Part shown: positions 6,129-12,560 of the stretch, piece by piece | Layout of the letters: the number at the start of each line of letters is the position of its first letter | Position numbering within the stretch: position 1 is the stretch's first letter | Assembly (NCBI GenBank): GCA_023460155.1 | Contig: JAEWRF010000193.1 | Span: 1 to 26,666 of the forward strand | Reading direction: 5' to 3' | From: Bacillota bacterium | GTDB taxonomy: Bacteria; Bacillota; Clostridia; Oscillospirales; Acutalibacteraceae | Length of the DNA stretch: 26,666 nt | Notes under the pieces: generated by a model | The model's database searches: none | Told to the model about the DNA's origin: nothing | The model's input: only the letters and a program-made list of their open reading frames with translations | Position numbers and translations under genes: made by a program

Positions 6129-7181
6129 TTAGGTGTTCCGGAGAATCAGGTCCATGTACTCCCGCAGGGAACGGCGGGTGTGGCCGTCGCGTCCCAGCGT
6201 TGGGGCGGCGCAGACCATCGAGTTGAGCACGGCCTCCTCCACCGATTCGGCCGCCGCGCGGAACACGATGTCGATCTTGTCCTCGTGCAGAATGGAAATG
6301 GGGATCAGATCGGATTTCGAGGTCTGCGGGATCCGGTTCGCCGTGGTAAAGGCGATGGAAAGCTCGCCGCTGCCGTTGCCCATATAGGCTCCGGTGCGCG
6401 CCAGCCCGACCGAAGCACGCTTTGCAACGCGCTTTAACTGCCGCGCGGAAAGCGGCAGGTCGGTGGCAAGAATGAGGATCACGCTGCCCATCTCGCGGAC
6501 TTCCTTTTCCCGCTCCGAAGCGATGAGCTTCCCCGCCGGGATTCCCGCGACCGTGAGGTCCCGGAGCGATCCGAAGTTGGTGAGCGCCATCGCGCCGAGC
6601 ACATAGCCCTCCCCCAGCGGAAGAAGGCGCGATGCCGTGCCGATGCCGCCCTTGAGCTGGAAGCAGGACATGCCCGCCCCCGCGCCGACCGCGCCCTCCT
6701 CGAACTCCTCCGAGGCGGCAGTGAGCGCGGAAAACACGTGCTCCCGCTTGACGTGCAGGCCGCGGATATCGCTGAGGTAGCCGTCGTTGCATTCGCACAC
6801 CACCGGGTTGACGGTCGGCAGCTTCCGGCCGATCTCCGGGTTGCGCTCCAGCATATACTCCACCAGCGCGGTGCTTGCCTCTCCGACGCTGAGCGTGTTC
6901 GTCAGCAGGATCGGCGTTTCAATCGTGCCGAGCTCGTCAATCTGAATGAAGCCTGCCGACTTCCCGAAGCCGTTGATCACGTGGCACGCGGCGGACACCT
7001 TGTCCTCATAAAGGCTGCCCGGGTGCGGCAAAATCGCCGTTACGCCCGTATGGACGTCGCCCTGTGCGAGTGTCGTATGCCCCACCAGCACTCCCGCGAC
7101 GTCCGTGATCGCGTTGCGCGGCCCCGGCTCCATGCGGCCGACTGTGATCCCGTAATCCCGAATCCGTTTCTGATTTTTCAT
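6129..7181 (-). CDS. P1 family peptidase (DmpA/BapA-type N-terminal nucleophile aminopeptidase)
   Basis: A 350-residue protein of the S58 family. Visible landmarks are GPRNAITDVAGVLVGHTT near the N-terminus, NDGYLSDIRG around 132-140, the glycine-rich AVGAGAGMSCFQLKGGIGTA block (about 164-183), and MGSVILILATDLPL. By analogy with DmpA and BapA, the proenzyme should cut itself before the serine of that last motif (about Gly232/Ser233), the new N-terminal serine being the nucleophile; this position is inferred from the expected size of the small chain (about 118 residues). Relatives remove N-terminal D-, L- or beta-amino acids from peptides or amides. No signal peptide, so cytoplasmic. AGGAA stands seven bases before ATG. 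Third gene of a minus-strand operon, 27 bp after the VOC gene. Confidence 0.92.
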   Translation of the reverse strand: MKNQKRIRDYGITVGRMEPGPRNAITDVAGVLVGHTTLAQGDVHTGVTAILPHPGSLYEDKVSAACHVINGFGKSAGFIQIDELGTIETPILLTNTLSVGEASTALVEYMLERNPEIGRKLPTVNPVVCECNDGYLSDIRGLHVKREHVFSALTAASEEFEEGAVGAGAGMSCFQLKGGIGTASRLLPLGEGYVLGAMALTNFGSLRDLTVAGIPAGKLIASEREKEVREMGSVILILATDLPLSARQLKRVAKRASVGLARTGAYMGNGSGELSIAFTTANRIPQTSKSDLIPISILHEDKIDIVFRAAAESVEEAVLNSMVCAAPTLGRDGHTRRSLREYMDLILRNT

Positions 7182-7208
7182 TGTAAAATTCCTGTTCCAA
7201 TATTTAAT

Positions 7209-7571
7209 TTATCTGTTAATTAGGTGCACGGCAAAGCCCATGTAGTCGCCCTTGAGATAAATCAGGTACAGCCTGCCGTTTGCGTCGAGGGCGGCAGAAC
7301 TTTCGTCAAATTCGAAACCCAGCCCTTCCAGGTACTTTTTCGCGCCCACAATATCCGAGGTGCCGACGGCAATGTGCCCGTTTTTGCCGCGCCCCACACT
7401 CTTCATCAGTTCGATGCTGTCGCTGCTGAAAATCGAAATCGGCGTGTCGGACTGCGAGAACCCGAACATTTTGGTGAACAGGTCCGCCGTCTGCTTCGTC
7501 TTTTCCACATCTCCGCAGTTGATGCCGATGTGAACGACCCGAAAATTGAATTTTTCCGCCTGGTTTTCCAT
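7209..7571 (-). CDS. VOC (glyoxalase/dioxygenase fold) protein
   Basis: A 120-residue single-unit VOC protein: VVHIGINCGDVEKTKQTADL, FTKMFGFSQS, IELMKSVGRGKNGHIAVGT, and a final YLKGDYMGFAVHLINR. The wording is close to the VOC domain that clostridial KDPG/KHG aldolases carry as a C-terminal fusion, including KNGHIAIGT-like and GFAIHL-like segments. Here it stands alone, with no aldolase domain. Because the first VOC metal histidine (VHIGIN) and the late ones (GHIA, VHL) are kept, metal binding is possible. AGGAAG precedes ATG by seven bases. It is flanked within 30 bp on both sides by operon partners, a flavoprotein and a P1 peptidase; the shared pathway is not evident. Confidence 0.88.
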   Translation of the reverse strand: MENQAEKFNFRVVHIGINCGDVEKTKQTADLFTKMFGFSQSDTPISIFSSDSIELMKSVGRGKNGHIAVGTSDIVGAKKYLEGLGFEFDESSAALDANGRLYLIYLKGDYMGFAVHLINR

Positions 7572-7599
7572 ACTAGGACTTCCTTTCTGCTTTCTCTGT

Positions 7600-8307
7600 T
7601 TAAAACGGGCTTTTCCCGTCCAGCCATCCGCTTTTCTTCCAGTACTCCTGTTCCACCTCGTTATAGGTATTCCCCTTCTGCATCATGCGGCTGATTCCGA
7701 AGAACACGCGCGTGAAGGGAGTGGGATGCGGAAGCTTCCCCCGGAGGGAATCCGCGAACCGCGCGCCGCCCCTCCGGAGCTTTTGCTCGTATTTCTGACG
7801 CCGCTTGTCCGGTATTCCATCCCAGCCGAGGGCCATGATGCGGAAGCCCAGCCGGTGAACGCGCCGGATTCCCCAGTACCTCAGCGGGACGGCAATCGCC
7901 TCCGCCGCTTTTTTTGTTCCCGCGCCCGCCGCCGTGGTGATGACAAACGCCTGCTTTTTGAACATTTCCGGCCGGGGCCTGTGGTTCATGAACCAATAGG
8001 CCAGATGGTCAAGGAACGCCTTCATGCCGCCGCTCGCGGACATAACGTACACCGGCGTGGTGAACACGAGCCCGTCGGATTCCAGCATCGCCGACGTAAT
8101 CGGCCGCATCGCATCCGCATGCGGGCACTTTTCCTCGCCCTTCATAACACAGTTGAGGCATCCGCGGCAGAAATGCGGCATATCCTGCGGCAGGAAGAAC
8201 TCCTTCACCGTCACATTCCCGCGCTCCTTCACTCCGTCCAGAAATATCTGCGCCGCCTTGTAGGTATTGCCTCTGTGCGGGCTGCCGTGGATCACGGTAA
8301 TTTTCAC
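7600..8307 (-). CDS. Flavodoxin-fold NAD(P)H oxidoreductase / iron-sulfur flavoprotein-like
   Basis: A 235-residue flavoprotein. Residues 1-20 give the FMN-phosphate loop ITVIHGSPHRGNTYKAA. Around residue 46 the CRGCLNCVMKGEEKC cluster matches the compact cysteine motif of the iron-sulfur flavoprotein and NADPH-dependent FMN reductase group, and the segment SDGLVFTTPVYVMSASGGMKAFLDH is the conserved second FMN-binding loop. The C-terminal 90 residues are basic and specific to a clostridial subgroup. Relatives transfer electrons between flavin and small redox partners in anaerobes; substrate unknown. Start codon is GTG with AAAGGAGAGG just upstream. First gene of the operon with the VOC protein and P1 peptidase, from a promoter at 8347-8375. 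Confidence 0.9.
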   Translation of the reverse strand: MKITVIHGSPHRGNTYKAAQIFLDGVKERGNVTVKEFFLPQDMPHFCRGCLNCVMKGEEKCPHADAMRPITSAMLESDGLVFTTPVYVMSASGGMKAFLDHLAYWFMNHRPRPEMFKKQAFVITTAAGAGTKKAAEAIAVPLRYWGIRRVHRLGFRIMALGWDGIPDKRRQKYEQKLRRGGARFADSLRGKLPHPTPFTRVFFGISRMMQKGNTYNEVEQEYWKKSGWLDGKSPF

Positions 8308-8346
8308 GGATCCCTCTCCTTTCGGCCGGAATTTCGGCTCTGTTTC

Positions 8347-8375
8347 AGTGTATCATCCGGGCGGCGGCGTTGCAA
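8347..8375 (-). promoter_or_regulatory. Promoter of the flavoprotein-VOC-peptidase operon
   Basis: Minus-strand TTGCAA (8370-8375) and TACACT (8347-8352), spacer 17 bp, divergent from the padR promoter about 30 bp away. Confidence 0.6.
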
Positions 8376-8405
8376 GGGAATTTTTCCGTCTCCGCAGGAT
8401 AGGGC

Positions 8406-8434
8406 TTGACAGAGAGCGAAAAGCGTCGTATACT
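8406..8434 (+). promoter_or_regulatory. Promoter of the PadR gene
   Basis: TTGACA (8406-8411) and TATACT (8429-8434) with an ideal 17-bp spacer. Transcription would start at about 8441, inside the operator that follows. Confidence 0.88.
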
Positions 8435-8437
8435 CGA

Positions 8438-8456
8438 ATTAGTCAGTACTGAGTAT
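8438..8456 (+). promoter_or_regulatory. PadR operator, copy 1
   Basis: ATTAGTCAGTACTGAGTAT contains the perfect palindrome TCAGTACTGA and covers the predicted start of transcription. Its reverse complement, with one change, recurs at 9070-9088 before the next gene. In addition TATACTC (8429-8435) and GAGTATA (8451-8457) form an outer inverted repeat that includes the -10 box. Confidence 0.75.
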
Positions 8457-8466
8457 ATGGGCTGAA

Positions 8467-9030
8467 ATGGGGCGTTTCATGAAAATTCCGTTTTACATTC
8501 TGGGCCTGCTGATGCGGTATGGGCCGCAGCACGGCTACCGTATCCGGCAGATCATGGAGGAGGAAATCGCCGATTTCGCCCGGATCAAGCTGCCGACGAT
8601 TTATTACCACCTCGAAAAGCTGCTGGAAAAGGGCTGCGTTTCCGCTGTTGAGGAGCGGGACGGAAACCGGCCGGAAAAAACGGTGTACCGCGTCACGGAC
8701 GAAGGGCGAAAGTATTTTCTTATTCTTCTGCATCGGCTGCTCAGCGAAGAATACTGCTCCGAGCTCCCCTATGACGGCGTGCTGTATTTTTCGGAGCATA
8801 TCGGGGAAGGGGAAATTCGGGCGGGTCTGGAGCGCAGGAAGGAAGATCTGGAGCATCGTCTGGCCGAGCTGGAAGCGCACCGGTCGGCTTCCATGCGGCT
8901 GGTTCCTCCGGAGGGCCAGCGGGGCGCGGGGCTGATTTTCAGCCATCACCTCGCCCATCTGCAGGCGGAGCTGGAGTGGACACGGCAGGCGATAGACGCG
9001 TATTCCGAACTGGCGGAAGCTAAGCCGTAA
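8467..9030 (+). CDS. PadR family transcriptional regulator
   Basis: A 187-residue PadR protein. Residues 5-85 are the winged helix: MKIPFYILGLLMRYGPQHGYR, the PTIYYHLEKLLEKGCVSAVE recognition part and the TVYRVTDEGRKYF wing. The C-terminal helical Vir_C-like half (EHRLAELEAHR, LAHLQAELEWTRQAIDAY) dimerises the protein in this family. There is no strong ribosome binding site; translation could also begin at the ATG at 8479, 12 bases on, where GGGGCG precedes. The palindrome on its transcription start implies autorepression, and the same sequence in front of the next gene makes that gene its likely target. The inducer is unknown. Confidence 0.93.
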   Translation: MGRFMKIPFYILGLLMRYGPQHGYRIRQIMEEEIADFARIKLPTIYYHLEKLLEKGCVSAVEERDGNRPEKTVYRVTDEGRKYFLILLHRLLSEEYCSELPYDGVLYFSEHIGEGEIRAGLERRKEDLEHRLAELEAHRSASMRLVPPEGQRGAGLIFSHHLAHLQAELEWTRQAIDAYSELAEAKP

Positions 9031-9035
9031 AATCA

Positions 9036-9060
9036 GGGAGATTTCCGATCTCCCTTCTCT
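9036..9060 (+). terminator. Terminator after padR
   Basis: Stem GGGAGA/TCTCCC with a seven-base loop followed by TTCTCTTTT. It separates padR from the second operator copy. Confidence 0.65.
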
Positions 9061-9069
9061 TTTCGCCTT

Positions 9070-9088
9070 ATACTCAGTGCTGACTAAT
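9070..9088 (+). promoter_or_regulatory. PadR operator, copy 2
   Basis: ATACTCAGTGCTGACTAAT is the reverse complement of the padR operator with a single difference (G for A in the centre). It begins inside a TATACT box (9069-9074) and ends directly before the ribosome binding site of the DUF2889-like gene. Confidence 0.72.
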
Positions 9089-9105
9089 TGAAAGGAGCAT
9101 TTTTT

Positions 9106-9567
9106 ATGAAAGAAACCGCCGCGCGCAATTTTCAGGTTCATTATTATGAAAAGGACGGGGAGGAAAACACCTGGGTGGTCGAATCCCATCTGGCGGACGA
9201 TCCGCACGACATCACCGTCACGGTAGAGATCGACATGCCAAAAATGACCGTGACCGGGGCGAAGATTCATTTTGAGCGCTGCCCGATGGAGCAGTGCCGT
9301 CCGGTGGAGGAGAAGGCCGCCGGGCTGATCGGCCTGAAGGTGGATTCCTCCTTTTCCCGGAACGTGATGAAAATCTTCATGGGGCCTTACGGCTGCCCGA
9401 ATATTATGACCCTGCTGACCATCTCGGTGCCCGGCATCATCTACTATTACTACCCTTATTTAATGAAAACCGGGAAGATGACACCGGAGGAGTTCTGGAG
9501 CATCATGAAGGCGGAGCACCCCACCGACTGTGCCGCCCACACCGCCGCGTTCGCGGAGCAGAAATAA
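9106..9567 (+). CDS. DUF2889-like protein of unknown function
   Basis: A 153-residue soluble protein. It has a beta-rich N-terminal half (NFQVHYYEKDGEENTWVVES, ITVTVEIDMPKMTVTGAK), then FERCPMEQCRPVEEKAAGLI with a C-x4-C pair, a GLKVDSSF turn, and FMGPYGCPNIMTLLTISVPG. The order of degradation-signal-free beta strands, an RCP..C motif, an A-L-GL segment and a final GC-N/H-hydrophobic motif resembles DUF2889 proteins; I am moderately sure of that match. The function of that family is not established. ATG at 9106 is chosen because AAAGGAG lies eight bases before it. The PadR operator directly upstream suggests it responds to the same signal as padR. Confidence 0.8.
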   Translation: MKETAARNFQVHYYEKDGEENTWVVESHLADDPHDITVTVEIDMPKMTVTGAKIHFERCPMEQCRPVEEKAAGLIGLKVDSSFSRNVMKIFMGPYGCPNIMTLLTISVPGIIYYYYPYLMKTGKMTPEEFWSIMKAEHPTDCAAHTAAFAEQK

Positions 9568-9590
9568 TACCCGCCCGTCAGCCCAACCAG

Positions 9591-9640
9591 AAAAGCCCGC
9601 AGGAGAACTGAAGCATCAGTCCGCTGCGGGCTCGTTTATT
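9591..9640. terminator. Terminator between convergent DUF2889-like and glnB genes
   Basis: Stem AGCCCGCAG (9594-9602) with CTGCGGGCT (9624-9632) and an inner ACTG-AAGCAT-CAGT stem. T-rich on the plus side; it also serves glnB on the minus strand. Confidence 0.75.
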
Positions 9641-9998
9641 TGCCTACTTTGTCAGTCCAGTTAAGCGCTTTGTCGCCGCGTTCGCCGGTGCGGATGCGGA
9701 TGGCCTCCTGGATTTCGGAGATAAAAATTTTACCGTCGCCGAAGTTTCCGGTCTTCGCGGTGTCGATAATCGCGTCCACAATCTCGTCCAGGCGCGAGTC
9801 CTCCACCACCAGCTCAATCTTGATCTTCGGGAGGAAATTATAATCGACCTCCATGCCGCGGATGACCTCGCGGTAGCCGCGCTGGGAACCGGAGCCCATG
9901 ATCTGGGTGACGCTGATGCCGTTCACGTTCAGCGCCTTGAGCGCATCCTTCATGTCCTCGATCTGCTCCGGGCGGATATAGGCTTCAATCTTTTTCAT
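9636..9998 (-). CDS. glnB: Nitrogen regulatory protein PII (GlnB/GlnK type)
   Basis: A 120-residue PII trimer subunit that reads ATP/ADP and 2-oxoglutarate and binds the ammonium channel Amt. Seen directly are the start MKKIEAYIRPEQIEDMKDAL, the T-loop region GSGSQRGYREVIRGME with the 2-oxoglutarate/ATP glutamine and lysine-like positions, FLPKIKIELVV, and the B- and C-loops TGNFGDGKIFISEIQEAIRIRTGERGD (kept in blocks GDGKIF and RTGERG). Residue 51, the tyrosine modified with UMP in E. coli GlnB, is valine here. It follows amt by 16 bp in the same transcript, the usual glnK arrangement, so its main partner is probably this Amt. A longer upstream frame overlapping amt is not needed. Confidence 0.95.
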   Translation of the reverse strand: MKKIEAYIRPEQIEDMKDALKALNVNGISVTQIMGSGSQRGYREVIRGMEVDYNFLPKIKIELVVEDSRLDEIVDAIIDTAKTGNFGDGKIFISEIQEAIRIRTGERGDKALNWTDKVGK

Positions 9999-10014
9999 AC
10001 AGCACCATCCCCTT

Positions 10015-11247
10015 TTAATCCATTCCGTTGAAGGCGGGGTAAGCCGGTTCACCGTGCTCGGTGATGTCGAGTCCGAGCTCCTCGTCCTTTGCGCCGACGC
10101 GCAGACGCCCGGTGACGAGCCGCGCGACACCCGCCGCGATCAGCGTGCCCACGATCGCGACTGCGGCGGCCACACCGATCGCCGCGAGCTGGCGAAGGAA
10201 GAGCTCCGAATTGCCGAACAGGAGCCCGTTCCACTTCGCGGCAGGATTAATCGCCTTCTGCGTAAACAGCCCGGTCGCGATGCCGCCCCAGATTCCGCCG
10301 ACGCCGTGGCAGCCGAACACGTCGAGTGCATCGTCATAGCCGAGTTTCGACTTGACGACGGAAATAAAGCCGTAGGAAATGGGGGAAGCCAGCGCCCCGA
10401 TGACCAGAGCCGCCCAGATCGGCACGAAGCCGGAGCCGGGCGTAATGGCAACCAGACCGACCACAAGCCCGGTGGAAGCCCCCACCAGAGTGGTGCTCCC
10501 GTTCGTCAGGCGTTCCACCAGCATCCAGGAGAGCATGGCCGCCGCCGCGGAGGTGTTCGTCGTCAGGAACGCGTGCGCCGCAAGCTCGTTTGCCGCCCCA
10601 GCGCTGCCTGCGTTGAATCCGAACCAGCCGAACCACAGAAGCGCCGCCCCCAGGAAAACGGAGGGCACATTGTGCGGATGGTAGGAAATTCGGCCGTAGT
10701 TTTTCCGTTTGCCCAGCAGAATGGAAAGCAGCAGCGCGCTGATCCCCGAGGTGATGTGCACTACGTTCCCGCCCGCGAAATCAATCGAGCCGATCTGCGC
10801 GAGGAATCCGCCGCCCCACACCATATGGGCCATCGGATAATACACCAGAACCGACCACACGGCCGCGAACACAAAAAAGGAAGAAAAACGCATCCGCTCC
10901 ACAATCGCCCCGGCGATCAGCGACGGGGTAATTACGGCGAACATCATCTGAAAAATCGCAAAAATCAGCGTATTCGGGGGAAACGTCGCGTCCTTGAATT
11001 CGTTAAAATTCATGCCGGCCCATTTCAGATTTCCGATCACGCCGCCCACATCCCCGCTGAAGGAAAGGGAAAAACCGACGAGCACCCACAGGACGGCGGA
11101 AAGGCCCAGGGTAAGGATGCAGGTCATAATCGTATTGACCGTATTTTTACGCTTTGTCATGCCCGAATAGAACAGCGCAAGGCCCGGCGTCATCAGGAAC
11201 ACCAGCGCTGAGCTGAACAGCATCCAGGCCGCATCTCCATGGTTCAT
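10015..11247 (-). CDS. amt: Ammonium transporter Amt
   Basis: A 410-residue channel with 11 expected membrane helices. Characteristic blocks are LMTPGLALFYSGM, FAIFQMMFAVITPSLIAGAI, the pore segment GGNVVHITSG with the first twin histidine (H164), LLWFGWFGFNAGSA, and DDALDVFGCHGVGGIWGG with the second (H314). The twin histidines line the ammonia path in AmtB. The charged C-terminal tail (GAKDEELGLDITEHGEPAY) matches the cytoplasmic segment that PII proteins grip. GGGAGG stands eight bases before ATG. The first gene of the amt-glnB operon, its transcription is probably controlled by the leader attenuator at 11317-11377. Confidence 0.97.
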   Translation of the reverse strand: MNHGDAAWMLFSSALVFLMTPGLALFYSGMTKRKNTVNTIMTCILTLGLSAVLWVLVGFSLSFSGDVGGVIGNLKWAGMNFNEFKDATFPPNTLIFAIFQMMFAVITPSLIAGAIVERMRFSSFFVFAAVWSVLVYYPMAHMVWGGGFLAQIGSIDFAGGNVVHITSGISALLLSILLGKRKNYGRISYHPHNVPSVFLGAALLWFGWFGFNAGSAGAANELAAHAFLTTNTSAAAAMLSWMLVERLTNGSTTLVGASTGLVVGLVAITPGSGFVPIWAALVIGALASPISYGFISVVKSKLGYDDALDVFGCHGVGGIWGGIATGLFTQKAINPAAKWNGLLFGNSELFLRQLAAIGVAAAVAIVGTLIAAGVARLVTGRLRVGAKDEELGLDITEHGEPAYPAFNGMD

Positions 11248-11282
11248 GAGTGAAACCTCCCGTTTTTTTGCGGCTTTTGCTC

Positions 11283-11316
11283 TGTTCCGACCGGGGCGCC
11301 CACCGGTCGGCAGAAC
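11283..11316 (-). other. Second hairpin in the amt leader
   Basis: CCGACCGG/CCGGTCGG (11287-11294 with 11303-11310), extended by TGTT/AACA ends. It lies between the T-run of the leader terminator and the amt ribosome binding site, and may stabilise the mRNA 5' end or affect translation. Confidence 0.55.
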
Positions 11317-11360
11317 AAAAAAAGACCGACAATTACCCCCAAAAAAGCGGTAATTGTCGG
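11317..11360 (-). terminator. Leader terminator upstream of amt
   Basis: On the minus strand CCGACAATTACC (11349-11360) pairs perfectly with GGTAATTGTCGG (11326-11337), followed at once by TCTTTTTTT. It lies between the amt promoter and amt with no reading frame, so readthrough must be regulated. Confidence 0.88.
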
Positions 11361-11377
11361 CGTCTTTGCCGAAACAA
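11354..11377 (-). promoter_or_regulatory. Candidate antiterminator hairpin with AAAGAC loop (ANTAR-type?)
   Basis: On the minus strand TCGGC-AAAGAC-GCCGA folds as a 5-bp stem, lengthened by TTG/CAA after a two-base bulge. Its 3' arm is the 5' arm of the leader terminator, so both cannot form together. The six-base loop has A at position 1 and G at position 4, as required of hairpins bound by ANTAR-domain antiterminators. The usual upstream partner hairpin is not seen. Confidence 0.5.
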
Positions 11378-11385
11378 CAAAATCG

Positions 11386-11414
11386 ATAATATCATACTTT
11401 TTAAACTTTTTCAA
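11386..11414 (-). promoter_or_regulatory. Promoter of amt-glnB
   Basis: Minus-strand TTGAAA (11409-11414) and TATTAT (11386-11391) with a 17-bp spacer. Transcription would start at about 11379, immediately before the candidate antiterminator hairpin. Confidence 0.7.
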
Positions 11415-11624
11415 GCCTGTTTGTTAATATTTCAACGAATTTTTTGAGGAAACTATACTTTATTAATTTTTCAATTGTTTTTCCCAACGGTTTCCAGCCG
11501 TGTTTTCCGGGTTCCGCATCCGGTATTCCGCATTCCCAATGCACCGCTTTTTCGGGTAATCATCACGGTATTTCACAGGAAAAATCCGCCCGAAAGCGAA
11601 GCTTTGGCGGAATTTCCGTGGGTC
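11415..11624. other. Intergenic interval with a nested palindrome
   Basis: No gene is seen. The only clear structure is at 11581-11615, where CCGCC and GGCGG enclose AAAGC-GAA-GCTTT in a nested stem just before the next promoter. The rest is AT-rich. Confidence 0.4.
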
Positions 11625-11653
11625 TTGACAAACCGCACCGGTTTGGATATACT
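11625..11653 (+). promoter_or_regulatory. Promoter of the DUF6530-like/GIY-YIG-like operon
   Basis: TTGACA (11625-11630) and TATACT (11648-11653) with a perfect 17-bp spacer. Confidence 0.88.
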
Positions 11654-11679
11654 AATTTAGTAATTTACTAATTCAGTAA
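11650..11679 (+). promoter_or_regulatory. Overlapping palindromic operators
   Basis: TACTA-ATT-TAGTA (11650-11662), TTAGTA-ATT-TACTAA (about 11658-11671) and TTACT-AATTC-AGTAA (11665-11679) overlap in one 30-bp stretch that starts within the -10 box and covers the start of transcription. The size and symmetry suit a MarR-type repressor; none is adjacent. Confidence 0.72.
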
Positions 11680-11693
11680 TTGAGGTGTTTCTC

Positions 11694-12182
11694 ATGCAGA
11701 TACCAACCACTTTAAAGCACAAGCCCGTGATCGTATCCGAAAACTATGAAAACGTGGACGGCCGCCGTGCGTACCAGTCGGACGCAAAGGGCCTTTCGCT
11801 CGGTCTGGCACAGTGGAACGACCGCGGCAAACTGGAAATTTCGGCCAAGGTCTGGCGGCACACGGGAGAAAAGTGGTCCCGCCAGTCGGAGGAGCTGCCG
11901 CTGCACCGCGCGCTTGACCTTGCAATTCTGATCTGCCGCGCGAAACAGTATTTTGAGGACGAGGCGTACCGCAGCAAAAAGTTGTACGACCCGGAGAACC
12001 CGCAGATCGACCGCATCGGCCTGCAGGGGGATGCCATGTCGGTCGCCGTCTGCACGGAAAACCCGATGATCGACGAAGACATCGAGCTGTTTTCCCGTGT
12101 GCTCGGCACGGACGGGGAACTGATCGGCGAACGGCTGGCCGTTTTGGCCCGCCTGCTGAAAGAAATGGGGTACTGTAAATGA
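11694..12182 (+). CDS. DUF6530-like protein of unknown function
   Basis: A 162-residue acidic soluble protein starting MQIPTTLKHKPVIVSENYEN. Its most distinctive part is AKGLSLGLAQWNDRGK followed by ISAKVWRHTGEKWSRQSEEL, then PLHRALDLAILICRAKQYF, DRIGLQGDAM and a C-terminal helix GERLAVLARLLKEMGY. From memory this matches the family now called DUF6530; no function is established. The tryptophan/arginine-rich centre suggests a ligand or nucleic-acid surface, but this is only suggestion. ATG at 11694 has GAGGTG six bases upstream. Its TGA stop overlaps the next ATG (ATGA), so the two are translationally coupled. It is repressed or activated through the palindromes on its promoter. Confidence 0.82.
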   Translation: MQIPTTLKHKPVIVSENYENVDGRRAYQSDAKGLSLGLAQWNDRGKLEISAKVWRHTGEKWSRQSEELPLHRALDLAILICRAKQYFEDEAYRSKKLYDPENPQIDRIGLQGDAMSVAVCTENPMIDEDIELFSRVLGTDGELIGERLAVLARLLKEMGYCK

Positions 12183-12523
12183 ACGAACCAAGCCGCAGGG
12201 AGCTGAAGGCCGCCTACCTCAGCCGCAAGGTGACGGGCGGGGTCTGCGCCGTACGGAACGCAAATAGCGGAAAACTGCTGCTGCTCTGCGCACCCGACCT
12301 GCATGGGATGAAAAACCGTTTTGAATTTTCACAGTCGACCGGCGGCTGCATGCACAAAAAGCTGGAGGAGGACTGGAAGTCCTTCGGCCCCGGCGCGTTT
12401 TCCTTTGAGGTGCTGGAGGAGCTGGTAAAAAAAGAGGACCAGACGCCGAAGGAATTCCGGGAGGACCTCGACACCCTGACGGAACTCTGGGCTGAAAAGT
12501 TTCCGCCCGAATCACTCTATTAA
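12179..12523 (+). CDS. GIY-YIG-like protein with degenerate catalytic motif
   Basis: A 114-residue protein. RKVTGGVCAVRNANSGKLLL (residues 16-35) occupies the place of the GIY-YIG hairpin, followed by APDLHGMKNRFEFSQSTGGC, the helix MHKKLEEDWKSFG and AFSFEVLEELVKKEDQTPKE. This order matches short clostridial GIY-YIG proteins. In this copy GIY has become GVC and the second YIG-type strand reads LLLC, so the tyrosines that build the active site are lost and nuclease activity is doubtful. Such proteins more likely bind than cut nucleic acid. The start overlaps the upstream stop codon, which strongly implies a joint function with the DUF6530-like protein. A terminator follows. Confidence 0.8.
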   Translation: MNEPSRRELKAAYLSRKVTGGVCAVRNANSGKLLLLCAPDLHGMKNRFEFSQSTGGCMHKKLEEDWKSFGPGAFSFEVLEELVKKEDQTPKEFREDLDTLTELWAEKFPPESLY

Positions 12524-12527
12524 AAAT

Positions 12528-12560
12528 GCCTCCGCGGATATTTCCGCGGAGGCTTCATTT
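12528..12560. terminator. Terminator between convergent transcripts
   Basis: Stem GCCTCCGCGGA/TCCGCGGAGGC with a short loop and T-rich ends, serving the two-gene operon on the plus strand and the ABC operon on the minus strand. Confidence 0.88.

Noticed and set aside
9088..9105. TTG start extending the DUF2889-like protein by six residues
   Set aside because: This start would overlap the AAAGGAG ribosome binding site that fits the ATG at 9106, and would lie at the end of the operator.
10054..11211. Long open frame of 385 codons on the plus strand opposite amt
   Set aside because: Composition is Arg/His/Gln-rich without motifs, as expected of the complement of a membrane-protein gene; no start signal.
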